Assembly: GCF_003315595.1 (NCBI RefSeq)
Contig: NZ_QNQU01000030.1
Span: 1-64,000, forward strand
DNA length: 64,000 bases
Direction: 5' to 3'
Origin: Pedobacter miscanthi
Lineage (GTDB): Bacteria; Bacteroidota; Bacteroidia; Sphingobacteriales; Sphingobacteriaceae
Positions 15,681 to 24,492 of the stretch are shown in pieces. The notes beneath the pieces are model-generated. The model did not search any database, was not told where the DNA came from, and saw only the letters and a list, made by a program, of their open reading frames with translations. The position numbers and the translations under genes are program-made. Within the stretch, counting starts at the first letter, position 1, and each line of letters begins with the position of its first letter.

Positions 15681-17198
15681 CTAAGCCACTACAGCATTTT
15701 CTATTTTCAATACCTTCGAAGTAGTATTTCGGGTAGCTTTACAAAGTTCAGCATCCTGGGCAAGCGATTTTCCATAAGTAGGGATCATCTCTTTAATTTT
15801 AGCCTGCCATTCATCAGTTGCCAAATCTTCAGCAAAACAACGGTTCAACAGATCAAGCATAATCGATACAGCCGTTGAAGCACCTGGTGAAGCACCCAGT
15901 AAAGCTGCGATAGAACCATCGGCTGCACTAACCACTTCGGTACCAAACTCTAAAATACCACCCTGTTTTTCATCTTTTTTAATTACCTGAACACGTTGTC
16001 CGGCATATTCCAGTTCCCAATCCTTAAGTTCGGCCGTTGGCAGATATTCTTTTAATGCCTCTAACCTATCCTCTGGTGACTGCCTTACCTGTTCGATTAA
16101 ATATTTTGTTAAATCGAGGTTGTGCAGTCCGGCAGAAATCATCGGACGGATATTATTGAATTTAATTGATTTTGGTAAGTCCAAAAACGAGCCGTTTTTA
16201 AGGAATTTAGTAGAAAAACCAGCATAAGGACCAAATAATAAAGCCTGTTTACCATTAATCATCCTGGTATCTAAATGCGGTACCGACATTGGTGGTGCAC
16301 CAACTGCTGCTTTTCCATATACCTTAGCGTGGTGTTTTTTAATGATTTCTTCGTTGGTACATTTTAACCATTGTCCGCTTACCGGAAAACCGCCAAAACC
16401 TTTTCCTTCCGGGATATCCGATTTTTCCAACAATGGTAACGAACCACCGCCTGCACCGATAAATACAAATTTAGCTACACGTTTGCGTTTATCGCCACTC
16501 TTCAAATCTTTAACCTTTACAATCCAGTTGCCATCCTTATTCTTTTTCAGATCGCGGATTTCGTGGTTAAAGTACATGCTTACATTGCTCTGTTCCTTTA
16601 AGTTGTTAAACATATCGCGGGTTAAGGTACCGAAGTTAACATCGGTTCCCAGGTCCATTTTAGTTGCAGCAACCTTTTCATTTTTCTTGCGGCCATCCAT
16701 AATCAGCGGGGCCCAGTTTTTTACCAGCTCCGCATCTTCAGTGTACTGCATATCGCTAAACAGATCGCATTGCGTTAATGCATCGTAGCGTTTTTTAAGA
16801 TAATCTACATTCTTTTTGCCCCATACAAAACTCATGTGAGGAATGTTGCGGATAAAATTGCAAGGGTCAGAAACGAGTCCTTTATTTACCAGGTAAGACC
16901 AAAACTGTTTAGATACCTCAAAATGTTCCGCAATCTGTACCGCTTTTTTAATTTCAACTGTACCGTCCTTCTTCTCGGGGGTATAGTTTAACTCGCAGAA
17001 AGCAGAGTGTCCCGTTCCGGCATTATTCCAGGCATCAGAACTTTCTGCTGCCGCAATATCCAAACGTTCGTAAATTTCTATACTTAAATTGGGCTCTAAT
17101 TGTTTTAATAAAACACCAAGGGTTGCACTCATGATGCCTGCCCCTATTAAAATTACATCAGCGTCAGTTTTACCAACTGTCTTTTTCTTTTTTGTCAT
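15681..17198 (-). CDS. mqo: Malate:quinone oxidoreductase
   Basis: A membrane-associated FAD enzyme that oxidises malate to oxaloacetate and passes electrons to the quinone pool, replacing or supplementing malate dehydrogenase in the citric acid cycle. Its 505 residues are the usual length. The dinucleotide fold is at the N terminus (DVILIGAGIMSATLGVLL, residues 14-31). ESSDAWNNAGTGHSAFCELNYTP follows in conserved form, and FVFIGAGGGSLPLLEKSDIPE and GGFPVSGQWL are typical mqo motifs. The C terminus has ALLGASPGASTAVSIMLDLL. The gene is monocistronic, with its own terminator and a long AT-rich gap upstream. Confidence 0.96.
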   Translation of the reverse strand: MTKKKKTVGKTDADVILIGAGIMSATLGVLLKQLEPNLSIEIYERLDIAAAESSDAWNNAGTGHSAFCELNYTPEKKDGTVEIKKAVQIAEHFEVSKQFWSYLVNKGLVSDPCNFIRNIPHMSFVWGKKNVDYLKKRYDALTQCDLFSDMQYTEDAELVKNWAPLIMDGRKKNEKVAATKMDLGTDVNFGTLTRDMFNNLKEQSNVSMYFNHEIRDLKKNKDGNWIVKVKDLKSGDKRKRVAKFVFIGAGGGSLPLLEKSDIPEGKGFGGFPVSGQWLKCTNEEIIKKHHAKVYGKAAVGAPPMSVPHLDTRMINGKQALLFGPYAGFSTKFLKNGSFLDLPKSIKFNNIRPMISAGLHNLDLTKYLIEQVRQSPEDRLEALKEYLPTAELKDWELEYAGQRVQVIKKDEKQGGILEFGTEVVSAADGSIAALLGASPGASTAVSIMLDLLNRCFAEDLATDEWQAKIKEMIPTYGKSLAQDAELCKATRNTTSKVLKIENAVVA

Positions 17199-17593
17199 CT
17201 TACTTTAAAGGATTTACAAATTTAGAATGATTTTAAACATCCCACGAATTTTAAGACACTAATTCTTAAAAAAATTGCCTAAAAATTAGAAATATCCCCT
17301 TTTCTGATAGGCATTTATCAAAGTTTAGTCCAAAGTTTAAAAGCTCAATCTTAAAATTTAAAAAAGACATTAAAACAACATTAAAGACGCATTATCAATC
17401 TTCTAAAATCCTTCCCGATTAGGTTATAAATTTTACAATAATGCATTAAAAAGAACGTATTTTTAATAGTTCCTTAACAAAAAGGAAATTCAAAAGCGCA
17501 AAATAATCCAAATGCCAACAAATGCTTAATATTTATTTTTTTTCAACACCAAAAACTTAGTTTTATACATCTATTTATAAAGCCAATTACCTC
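17199..17593. other. AT-rich divergent intergenic region
   Basis: This 395-base stretch separates the divergent mqo and lipoprotein genes. It is very AT-rich and carries no ORF, repeat or hairpin that I can recognise. It must hold the promoters of both genes, but no convincing TAnnTTTG box with a spaced TTTG was picked out. Confidence 0.4.
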
Positions 17594-18895
17594 ATGAAAA
17601 AATTATTCGTGCTCTGTACTGTACTATTTTTTATATCGTGCGCTGGAGAGAAAACCGATCAGCTCCTACTCGAACTGGATAAAAAGAAACTGGCAGACAA
17701 CATCAACTACGATAAAATCACTTTTTACAAATTTGCCAAAATAGCGGTACGCTCAACCGCAGTGCAGGATACCACCCAGGCAGAATACCAGAAATTTAGC
17801 AAACAGGCCCAAAGTTTAGTAAAAACCTTGAATAGCATTAACAGCGATAGTAATGAAAATATCTCTGTGATTGATGCGCTTAGGATATATAAAGAATATC
17901 GCTCGGTTAAACAATTTGTAAAAGAAACAGACGAAGATGTTTTTCCGCTCTTAACTGCCGGTTTCATTGCGATGAACTCAGGGACAAAAACACCAAATCC
18001 TTTTTTCAAAGATTCGGATAAGGCTTATTATCAAAATATAGAACATGCCATTTTAAGCATGGCCGTACTGGCCACCAGAGATTTGGGGCAACCTTTTGCC
18101 CTCTACGAATGCTCCAAAACCCAACCCGAACTATTGGATGACTGCGAAATCAAAACCCTGCTCGAATTTGTCCGCGGTTTTCTGTTTTTTAGCAACAGCT
18201 TGTTTTACCTTTCAGAAAATGGCCTTTCGAGGAATATTAAATGGCTGGATAAAAACGAAAAAATTCCATTACCCTACACGAAATCCTTTTTTGGCTGGGG
18301 AAATTTAAACGATGCGCAAACACATACTGCTTTTCATAGCATGAATTATCTTTTCAGGGGTTTCGACCGGATGAGGATGGAACGCAAAATAGATGAAGAA
18401 AGATCGCTCGAAGATTTTGAGGCATTTTTAACCGACATGAATAAACTCGGGATCCAGAATGAACTGGTTTGGGGAATTACGGCCTATCTGAATTTAAAGA
18501 AAGAAAAACCTGAAAAATCACTTCCGGCATTGGAAAAATTAAGTCAGAGCCCCTTATTCTCTAATACCGAACGCAAAGCGCTGCAACAAACCATAAATTA
18601 TGTAAAAGACCGCAAATCTGATAAAGCCTTAAACGGGGTTTACGACAAAGCATTTATCGGTAAAGTTGCCACAAAATATATGATTGCCATGCTAGCAAAG
18701 ATAAATTGGGAAAAGCTCATGAAAGATCAGGGCGTTCCATATACTCAGGAAGTATTTGCCGGCATCAATAAATTTAAAGCACTTTCCAATTCGGTAAGTC
18801 AATATACCCAACCTTCGGCCATAGATAAAGGCAAGAAAGAAATTGGCAAAAAAGGTAGTGAGCTGTTAGAAAAAGCAAAAGGGTTATTGGATTGA
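17594..18895 (+). CDS. Uncharacterised lipoprotein
   Basis: A 433-residue lipoprotein that I do not recognise. The leader MKKLFVLCTVLFFISC ends in a lipobox with Cys16. The mature protein is mostly predicted helical, charged, and lacks obvious catalytic motifs. The region around 250-330 has helix-turn-helix spacing that may be TPR-like (FEAFLTDMNKLGIQNELVWG, KEKPEKSLPALEKLSQS). The last 30 residues are Lys-rich and end in KKGSELLEKAKGLLD. It stands alone between a long promoter region and a hairpin element. A structural or chaperone-like envelope role is possible but unsupported. Confidence 0.75.
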   Translation: MKKLFVLCTVLFFISCAGEKTDQLLLELDKKKLADNINYDKITFYKFAKIAVRSTAVQDTTQAEYQKFSKQAQSLVKTLNSINSDSNENISVIDALRIYKEYRSVKQFVKETDEDVFPLLTAGFIAMNSGTKTPNPFFKDSDKAYYQNIEHAILSMAVLATRDLGQPFALYECSKTQPELLDDCEIKTLLEFVRGFLFFSNSLFYLSENGLSRNIKWLDKNEKIPLPYTKSFFGWGNLNDAQTHTAFHSMNYLFRGFDRMRMERKIDEERSLEDFEAFLTDMNKLGIQNELVWGITAYLNLKKEKPEKSLPALEKLSQSPLFSNTERKALQQTINYVKDRKSDKALNGVYDKAFIGKVATKYMIAMLAKINWEKLMKDQGVPYTQEVFAGINKFKALSNSVSQYTQPSAIDKGKKEIGKKGSELLEKAKGLLD

Positions 18896-18916
18896 TGAAT
18901 TAAATTTATTAAAAAA

Positions 18917-19005
18917 CCGTCATCTCGAGCGTAGTGAAACGGAGTCGAGAGATCTAACCTCGAGATAGATCTCTCCGCTTCACTGCGTTTCGGTCGAGAT
19001 GACGG
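18917..19005. repeat. CGTCATCTCGA hairpin element, possible bidirectional terminator
   Basis: The ends CCGTCATCTCGA and TCGAGATGACGG are perfect inverted copies, and inner parts also pair (GGAGTCGAGAGATCT with the AGATCTCTCCG region). The same element, in varying completeness, occurs at about 59063, 60045 and 61645. Here it lies exactly between two converging genes and could end transcripts from both sides. Confidence 0.75.
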
Positions 19006-19027
19006 CGACTTTATAAGATTTTGTATA

Positions 19028-19627
19028 TTAATTTTTAAGCTTCGCTTTAAATATTTTTTCCAGTTTATCTATTTTTGGCTGGATCACCAATCTGCAATAA
19101 GGCTCGCTTCCGTTTTTATTAAAATAATTCTGGTGATAGTTTTCGGCCACATAAAACGGTTTGGCAGCTTCGATGGCAGTTACCACTTTTTTGCCATAAG
19201 CATTGGTTTTATTCAATTCGGCTTTGTATTTTTCTGCCAGTTGTTTTTGCTCTGGTGTATGGTAAAAAACCACCGAACGGTATTGTGTACCACTATCGGC
19301 ACCCTGACGGTTTAAAGTTGTTGGATCGTGGCTTTTCCAAAAAACCTCCAATAAATCATCGTAAGAAATCACCATTGGGTTATAGGTAATTTCTAAAACC
19401 TCTGCATGCCCGGTTGCACCCGTACACACTTCTTCATAAGTAGGATTGGTTAAAGTACCACCTTCATAACCCGATCTAACCGAAGTTACTCCTTTTAAAC
19501 GTTGAAATATGGCTTCAGTGCACCAAAAACAGCCCATTCCAAAGGTTGCTTTTTCTGTCTTTTTTCCCTGTGCATTTGCCTGGTTTAAGGCCAGCACCGA
19601 TAACAGGATTAAAATTATTCTTTTCAT
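19028..19627 (-). CDS. msrA: Peptide methionine-S-sulfoxide reductase MsrA, exported
   Basis: Repairs oxidised methionine (S-epimer) in proteins. The catalytic motif GCFWCTE contains Cys33, and the family block GYEGGTLTNPTYEEVCTGATGHAEVLEITYNP-type sequence is intact, followed by FWKSHDPTTLNRQGADSGTQ and YHQNYF. I choose the start MKRIILILLS because it begins a signal peptide ending at QANAQ; the upstream in-frame extension of 31 codons lies in AT-rich repeat sequence. The leader places the enzyme in the periplasm, unlike the usual cytosolic MsrA. No MsrB gene is adjacent. The length, 199 residues, fits a leader plus one MsrA domain. Confidence 0.94.
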   Translation of the reverse strand: MKRIILILLSVLALNQANAQGKKTEKATFGMGCFWCTEAIFQRLKGVTSVRSGYEGGTLTNPTYEEVCTGATGHAEVLEITYNPMVISYDDLLEVFWKSHDPTTLNRQGADSGTQYRSVVFYHTPEQKQLAEKYKAELNKTNAYGKKVVTAIEAAKPFYVAENYHQNYFNKNGSEPYCRLVIQPKIDKLEKIFKAKLKN

Positions 19628-19966
19628 ATTGTGTTTCATTTGTGTGTTTATTTTATTTAGTCGTAAATAAGCATTTAACCTTACAGCATAAATCAATAAT
19701 TGAATTAATGGATGAACCAATTATTGAATTAATGAATGAATCAATTATTGATTTATCTACATCTAATAATACGAAATAAATTAAGCTGTAGTTTGCTTTA
19801 ATGTTATAATGGATTTTGCATGACAATCGCAACATTCTGTTGGATTTTTTGTTACTGTTAATAACTTAAAATATTGATTTATAATTTTTTAAAACACAAA
19901 TCAAGTCGCAAAACTCACTTATTAACAATTCTTTTTTAAATTCGTATAACATTAAAATTTAAAATT
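19628..19966. repeat. Gap with degenerate AATGAATCAATTATTG repeats
   Basis: The gap between msrA and the oxygenase has no gene. At 19691-19757 it contains repeated and inverted words: AATCAATAATTGAATTAATG, CCAATTATTGAATTAATG and AATCAATTATTGATTTATC, so the segment is a loose palindrome with internal direct repeats. The remainder is AT-rich and must contain the oxygenase promoter. Confidence 0.5.
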
Positions 19967-20929
19967 ATGTCTACACCGTATATTCCTTGCCTGGATTTAG
20001 GCTCTTACATCAATGGTTCTGAAGAAGACCGTAAAAAGTTTTCTGATGAATTGGGCAGGGCTTTTAACGATTCGGGTTTTGTTACGATTACCAACCATGG
20101 CTTAAGTCAAGAACTGATCGATAAGCTTTATGAAAACATTAAAGCTGCTTTTTCATTACCTGTTGAAACCAAGAGAAAATACGAAAAACCAGAACTGGCA
20201 GGCCAACGTGGTTACACCAGCGCGGGTAAAGAAACAGCAAAAGGTGCTAAAACACCGGACCTGAAAGAATTCTGGCAGATTGGTCAGGAAGTTACCGATG
20301 GAGATCCGGTTAAAAACGAATATCCTGATAACGAGGTTTTAGAAGAATTACCAGAATTTAACAAAGTAACGGGCGACATTTATAAAAAACTGGAAGAAAA
20401 TGGAACGCATTTATTACGTGCTATTGCTACTTATTTAGAACTGCCGATCAATTATTTCGACAAACACGTACATAATGGAAATTCTATTTTAAGAGGCATC
20501 CACTATTTCCCGATCGAAAATCCGGAAACCATCCCTGATGATGCAGTCCGCGCAGGTGCACATGAGGATATTAACCTGATTACCTTATTGATTGGTGCCA
20601 GTGCTGACGGACTTGAAGTTTTAACGCGCAGTAACGAATGGTTGCCGATTAAAGCACACCATACAGATATCGTGGTAAATGTTGGGGATATGTTACAGCG
20701 TTTAACCAACAACAAATTAAAATCGACCACACACCGCGTAGTAAACCCACCCCGCGAACTGATGAAAACTTCGCGTTTCTCGGTTCCGTTTTTCCTTCAC
20801 CCACGCAGTGATATGGATTTAACAAGTTTGCCATCAACCATTGATGCCGAACACCCAAAAGTTTATAGCGATATGACGGCTGGAGAATATCTGGATGAAA
20901 GGTTAAGAGAGATTGGATTGAAGAAATAG
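19967..20929 (+). CDS. 2-oxoglutarate/Fe(II)-dependent oxygenase, isopenicillin N synthase-like family
   Basis: A 320-residue non-haem iron oxygenase. The N-terminal DIOX_N domain shows GFVTITNHGLSQELIDKLYE. The iron ligands are His199 and Asp201 in AHEDINLITLL and His256 in STTHRVVNPP; the 2-oxoglutarate-binding Arg270 and Ser272 are in RFSVPF. All catalytic residues are present, so it should be active. Family members oxidise many small molecules, and the name isopenicillin N synthase does not imply antibiotic synthesis: no peptide synthetase gene is nearby. It is followed by a clear terminator. Confidence 0.9.
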   Translation: MSTPYIPCLDLGSYINGSEEDRKKFSDELGRAFNDSGFVTITNHGLSQELIDKLYENIKAAFSLPVETKRKYEKPELAGQRGYTSAGKETAKGAKTPDLKEFWQIGQEVTDGDPVKNEYPDNEVLEELPEFNKVTGDIYKKLEENGTHLLRAIATYLELPINYFDKHVHNGNSILRGIHYFPIENPETIPDDAVRAGAHEDINLITLLIGASADGLEVLTRSNEWLPIKAHHTDIVVNVGDMLQRLTNNKLKSTTHRVVNPPRELMKTSRFSVPFFLHPRSDMDLTSLPSTIDAEHPKVYSDMTAGEYLDERLREIGLKK

Positions 20930-20985
20930 TTTGGAGTTGGGAATTCCTAGTTTGGAGTTTCTGGCGAATTGTATAAATTAAACGA

Positions 20986-21011
20986 AAAGCATCGGCTAAA
21001 ACCGGTGCTTT
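20986..21011 (+). terminator. Terminator after the oxygenase gene
   Basis: AAAGCATCGG (20986-20995) and CCGGTGCTTT (21002-21011) form a 10-bp stem with one G-U pair around six bases. Further T residues follow. It lies between the oxygenase stop codon and the next plus-strand gene. Confidence 0.85.
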
Positions 21012-21027
21012 TTTATTATTTTGAAAC

Positions 21028-21870
21028 ATGCATTCAACACATTTAGAAGTTTTTGCCGAAATTGATGGCATTGGTTCCGCTTCTGGTTTATTCCTGAACG
21101 AGGATCTATTATACATCATTGGTGATAATAGTGGTTATCTGAATGAATACAATATTAAAACCAGAACGTTGCACAAGATTCAGATCTTATTTGATCAAGA
21201 TCTGCTACAACTGGAAAATATTCCCAAACCCTTAAAACCGGATTTTGAAATCCTTTGTCAACACGACAACAAACTCTATATCTTAGGTTCGGGTTCTACA
21301 CCAAAAAGAAACCTGATGATCGAATTCGACCTGAAAACGAAAAAAATTATTCGGAAAGATCTGGCTAAAACCTATTCACTTCTTAAATCTATGTCTAAAA
21401 TAGATGATCATAATTTCAATCTCGAAGGCGCAATTTTTACAGGCACAACATGGTTACTTTTTAACCGTGGCAATGGAACAGATGGAAAAAATGGCATATT
21501 TAAAATCCATAAAGCAGACTTGAAAAATATTGAACAGGTTAGTTTCTACAACTTTAAGCTTCCAAATATTGATCATGTAGAATCCTCATTTACTGATGCC
21601 GTACTAGTAAAAAATGAAATATTTTTCATCGCTACTGCAGAAGATACCAAATCTACTTATGCCGATGGCGAAATTCTAGGTAGTTTTATCGGCAGTATTA
21701 ATTTGAATACTTTGAAAATGACCTTTAGCAATAAAATCTCTGGCCATCATAAGTTCGAAGGCATTGCGCTGATGCAACAAAACGAACGTAGTACAACCTT
21801 TCTTCTGTGTGAAGACCGCGATACTGAAGAACTTAAAACTGTAATTTATAAGTTGGTTTTAAAATACTGA
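21028..21870 (+). CDS. Uncharacterised beta-propeller-like protein (DUF6929-like)
   Basis: A 280-residue protein without a signal peptide. It has repeated beta-strand blades with motifs such as ASGLFLNEDLLYIIGDNSGYLNEYN, LYILGSGSTPKRN and EDHNF-type loops, which suggests a propeller related to SdiA-regulated or phytase-like folds. I link it tentatively to DUF6929. It starts 17 bases after the upstream terminator and probably has its own promoter. No catalytic residues could be assigned. The function is unknown. Confidence 0.7.
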   Translation: MHSTHLEVFAEIDGIGSASGLFLNEDLLYIIGDNSGYLNEYNIKTRTLHKIQILFDQDLLQLENIPKPLKPDFEILCQHDNKLYILGSGSTPKRNLMIEFDLKTKKIIRKDLAKTYSLLKSMSKIDDHNFNLEGAIFTGTTWLLFNRGNGTDGKNGIFKIHKADLKNIEQVSFYNFKLPNIDHVESSFTDAVLVKNEIFFIATAEDTKSTYADGEILGSFIGSINLNTLKMTFSNKISGHHKFEGIALMQQNERSTTFLLCEDRDTEELKTVIYKLVLKY

Positions 21871-22091
21871 TTTAAGGAGCTGTTTAACTTTACATAAAAA
21901 GGATTTAAAGGTCAAAAATTAAACATGATTCCTATTATTTGACCACCTAAGCCACCTGAGAACATTTAAGTCTGAGTAATTTCAAACCAGGTTCTTCATT
22001 AATGGCCTTCATCCCTTAGTGGTTAACAATTATTTAAGCTCCTGTTTCGAACAGTAAACCAACCATTGGACCTCGGTCACCGGACTTCCTA

Positions 22092-22610
22092 TTATTTCAA
22101 CAAACTCCTTACCGTAACCTGCGGTGTTTCGCCTGCTGGTACAATAAAAATGGCATCGTTCTCGATTACCTGACCTTGATCAAAGTAGTAACCGGCAGTA
22201 ACGGGAAGCACTGCAGTGGTGGCTTTCCCATCTTTATCTTTAGTAGGATAGGTAACATTGATCAAATGGCTTTTCATGCTCACCTGTACCTTTTTTGAGG
22301 TCAACCGTGCTCCCGTGGCATTTACACAATCTAACTCAATAATTTTCGAATTGGAAATGCCTGTTAAATCCAAAGAACTGCTTAAACGGAGATTAAAAGA
22401 TTTCCCTGTATTGTTTTTTACTGAAGCCAGGACTTTATAACGATCGAAATTCTGATCTTTTATGGTCAGTTTTTCTTTGTTTACCACTGAATAGGTTACA
22501 GCTATGCCATCGACGTTTACTGTTTCGCCATCTTTAATCTGCTGTGCATTGGTAATTGAAGCTATAACCAAAAAGGGCAACAAAAATGCCATTGTTTTAA
22601 TCCATTTCAT
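22092..22610 (-). CDS. Secreted protein of unknown function
   Basis: A 172-residue exported protein. The leader MKWIKTMAFLLPFLVIASITNAQ ends in a signal-peptidase site. The mature part is beta-rich, with VNVDGIAVTYSVVNKEKLTIKD and VLASVKNNTGKSFNLRLS, resembling an Ig-like or transglutaminase-accessory sandwich. No enzyme motif is visible. The gene is 64 bases downstream of the serine hydrolase gene on the same strand and could be at the end of the amidohydrolase-hydrolase operon. About 220 bases of gene-free DNA lie beyond it. I do not recognise the family. Confidence 0.7.
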   Translation of the reverse strand: MKWIKTMAFLLPFLVIASITNAQQIKDGETVNVDGIAVTYSVVNKEKLTIKDQNFDRYKVLASVKNNTGKSFNLRLSSSLDLTGISNSKIIELDCVNATGARLTSKKVQVSMKSHLINVTYPTKDKDGKATTAVLPVTAGYYFDQGQVIENDAIFIVPAGETPQVTVRSLLK

Positions 22611-22674
22611 AATGTAGTTGTATTAGGTTATTCTGAAATTACGGATAATATTTAAATCGACCAATGCTGGCCTG

Positions 22675-24492
22675 TTATTTCTTTGATTCATCTATCGCTT
22701 TATTCACCACATCCTGTATCCTGCCCCTTATTTTCAGGTTAGAAAGTTTATCGGTAACGGTAGGGTTAACACGGTTAGATAAAAACACATAAACCAAACC
22801 CCTTGATGGATCTACCCAAACACAGGTTCCGGTATAACCGGTATGGCCGTAAGTTTGCGGTGATGCCAGCTCTGATGGATAATGTTTGGTGCTATCCGGA
22901 TCCCAGCGATCGAAACCCAAACCCCTGCGGCTTACATTCGACTGCTTGGAAGTAAACATATCAACCGTTGAGTTTTTGAAATATTCTACCCCGCCGTAAG
23001 TACCACGGTTTAATAACATCTGATAAATAATGGCCAGGTCGTTCGCGCTGGCAAACAAACCTGCATGGCCAGATACCCCACCCGCTAAAGCGGCACCCTG
23101 ATCGTGTACATAACCTACCAATAAGGTTTTTCTGAAATACTTATCATCTTCTGTCGGAATAATCTGCTCGGGCTTAAAACGGTTACGTGGCAGGAAACCT
23201 GCAGTTTGCATGCCCAATGGTTTGTAAAAATTATCGTAGGCATATTGGTTGAGCGGTTCCTCGCTGATGTGCTCTACAATATCTTTCATTACATACATAC
23301 TGATATCGCTATACACATATTTACCACGTGTTTTAATCGGCGAATTAAGCATTTTAGGCCACATAAAATCTTTAAAAAAGCCTTTTTTGATGTAATAATT
23401 ATCCGCCACTTTGGTAGGGTAAGCAGCAGACGAATCACGGCTGTAATCGCCTGTTTTTACATAATCGTGAAAAGGAATGTAAGGAATAAAACCGGCCTGG
23501 TGCAACATTACCTCACGCACCTGTATATTATTCATCGGCGTGGTACGTGCTTTCGGGATGTAAGCCCCGATATTGGTATCCAATTTTAATTTTCCCTCTT
23601 CAAACAAGCGCATTACCGCAGGTGTGGTTGCAGTTACCTTGGTTACCGATGCCAGGTCGAAAATATCGGTTACTTTATCAGGCACATTGGTATCATAAGT
23701 ATGGGTGCCATAAGCTTTATTGAAAATCACCTTTCCATCTTTGGCTACCAGTACCACCAATCCGGGGGTTGCTTTCTGACTAATGGCTTCAGCAGCTATG
23801 GCATCAATTTCTTTTAGGTTATTGGAGTTTAGTCCGGCATCTTCGGGCACGGTATATTTCAAGCGGGTTGCGGTGGTAACAAAACCTGATCCCATGGTAT
23901 AACGGGCAGAAAAAGCTGTAGTTAACTTATTTACAGCAGCAATGCCACCAAAAATATACTGTGGAACAATAGCAGCGGCATCGGCATTATTCTGGGCTGT
24001 CCATATAATCGGCGATTGCAACAGATCGAAAGATTTTAAACCCGGACCGTTACCAAAAAAAGAGATGATTACCTGTTTATTCTTACTGATGCTATTAATG
24101 AAATTGATGTATTTCGCCTTATTTATATTCTGATCGTCGATACTGATTAGAATGGTATTGAAATATTTAAGGTCATCTTCCAGATCATTCAGATTTACAC
24201 TGTCTTTGTACGAATCGGCAGAAAAAGAAGTAATTTTATCGTATTTGTTGGCCAAACTATCAAACACAGTACTGTAGGCAAAACTCAAACTTACAGAGGC
24301 AATATTCTTTTTCTCCAGTGATATTAAGGGCACAATTCCATCCTGGTTATTCAGCAATACCGTGGTATTCGAAATGGCATTGGCAATGGAAAGTTTCTTT
24401 TCGTTGGTGGTGTGTTCCTGTGCGCAGGCCATTAAACATAAAATATTGCAGCAGGTAACCACAGCCAATACATACAATCTATTTCGCTTCAT
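22675..24492 (-). CDS. Serine beta-lactamase-like hydrolase with N-terminal GH3-C-like domain
   Basis: A 605-residue exported or lipid-anchored protein (leader with MAC at 21-23). The C-terminal two-thirds is a class C beta-lactamase/DD-peptidase fold: SVTK at 282-285 (SxxK), YSD near 395 (YxN) and HTGYTG near the end (KTG box). Residues 33-200 resemble the C-terminal domain of GH3 enzymes (ISNTTVLLNNQDGIVPLI). In Bacteroidota, GH3 NagZ-type enzymes are often fused in front of such a hydrolase; here the GH3 catalytic barrel is absent. It may act on peptidoglycan fragments. Its start overlaps the amidohydrolase stop by 14 bases, so the two are co-translated. Confidence 0.85.
   Translation of the reverse strand: MKRNRLYVLAVVTCCNILCLMACAQEHTTNEKKLSIANAISNTTVLLNNQDGIVPLISLEKKNIASVSLSFAYSTVFDSLANKYDKITSFSADSYKDSVNLNDLEDDLKYFNTILISIDDQNINKAKYINFINSISKNKQVIISFFGNGPGLKSFDLLQSPIIWTAQNNADAAAIVPQYIFGGIAAVNKLTTAFSARYTMGSGFVTTATRLKYTVPEDAGLNSNNLKEIDAIAAEAISQKATPGLVVLVAKDGKVIFNKAYGTHTYDTNVPDKVTDIFDLASVTKVTATTPAVMRLFEEGKLKLDTNIGAYIPKARTTPMNNIQVREVMLHQAGFIPYIPFHDYVKTGDYSRDSSAAYPTKVADNYYIKKGFFKDFMWPKMLNSPIKTRGKYVYSDISMYVMKDIVEHISEEPLNQYAYDNFYKPLGMQTAGFLPRNRFKPEQIIPTEDDKYFRKTLLVGYVHDQGAALAGGVSGHAGLFASANDLAIIYQMLLNRGTYGGVEYFKNSTVDMFTSKQSNVSRRGLGFDRWDPDSTKHYPSELASPQTYGHTGYTGTCVWVDPSRGLVYVFLSNRVNPTVTDKLSNLKIRGRIQDVVNKAIDESKK

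Noticed and set aside
19967..20929. Beta-lactam biosynthesis gene (isopenicillin N synthase)
   Set aside because: Only the oxygenase fold is shared; no peptide synthetase or other pathway gene is nearby.
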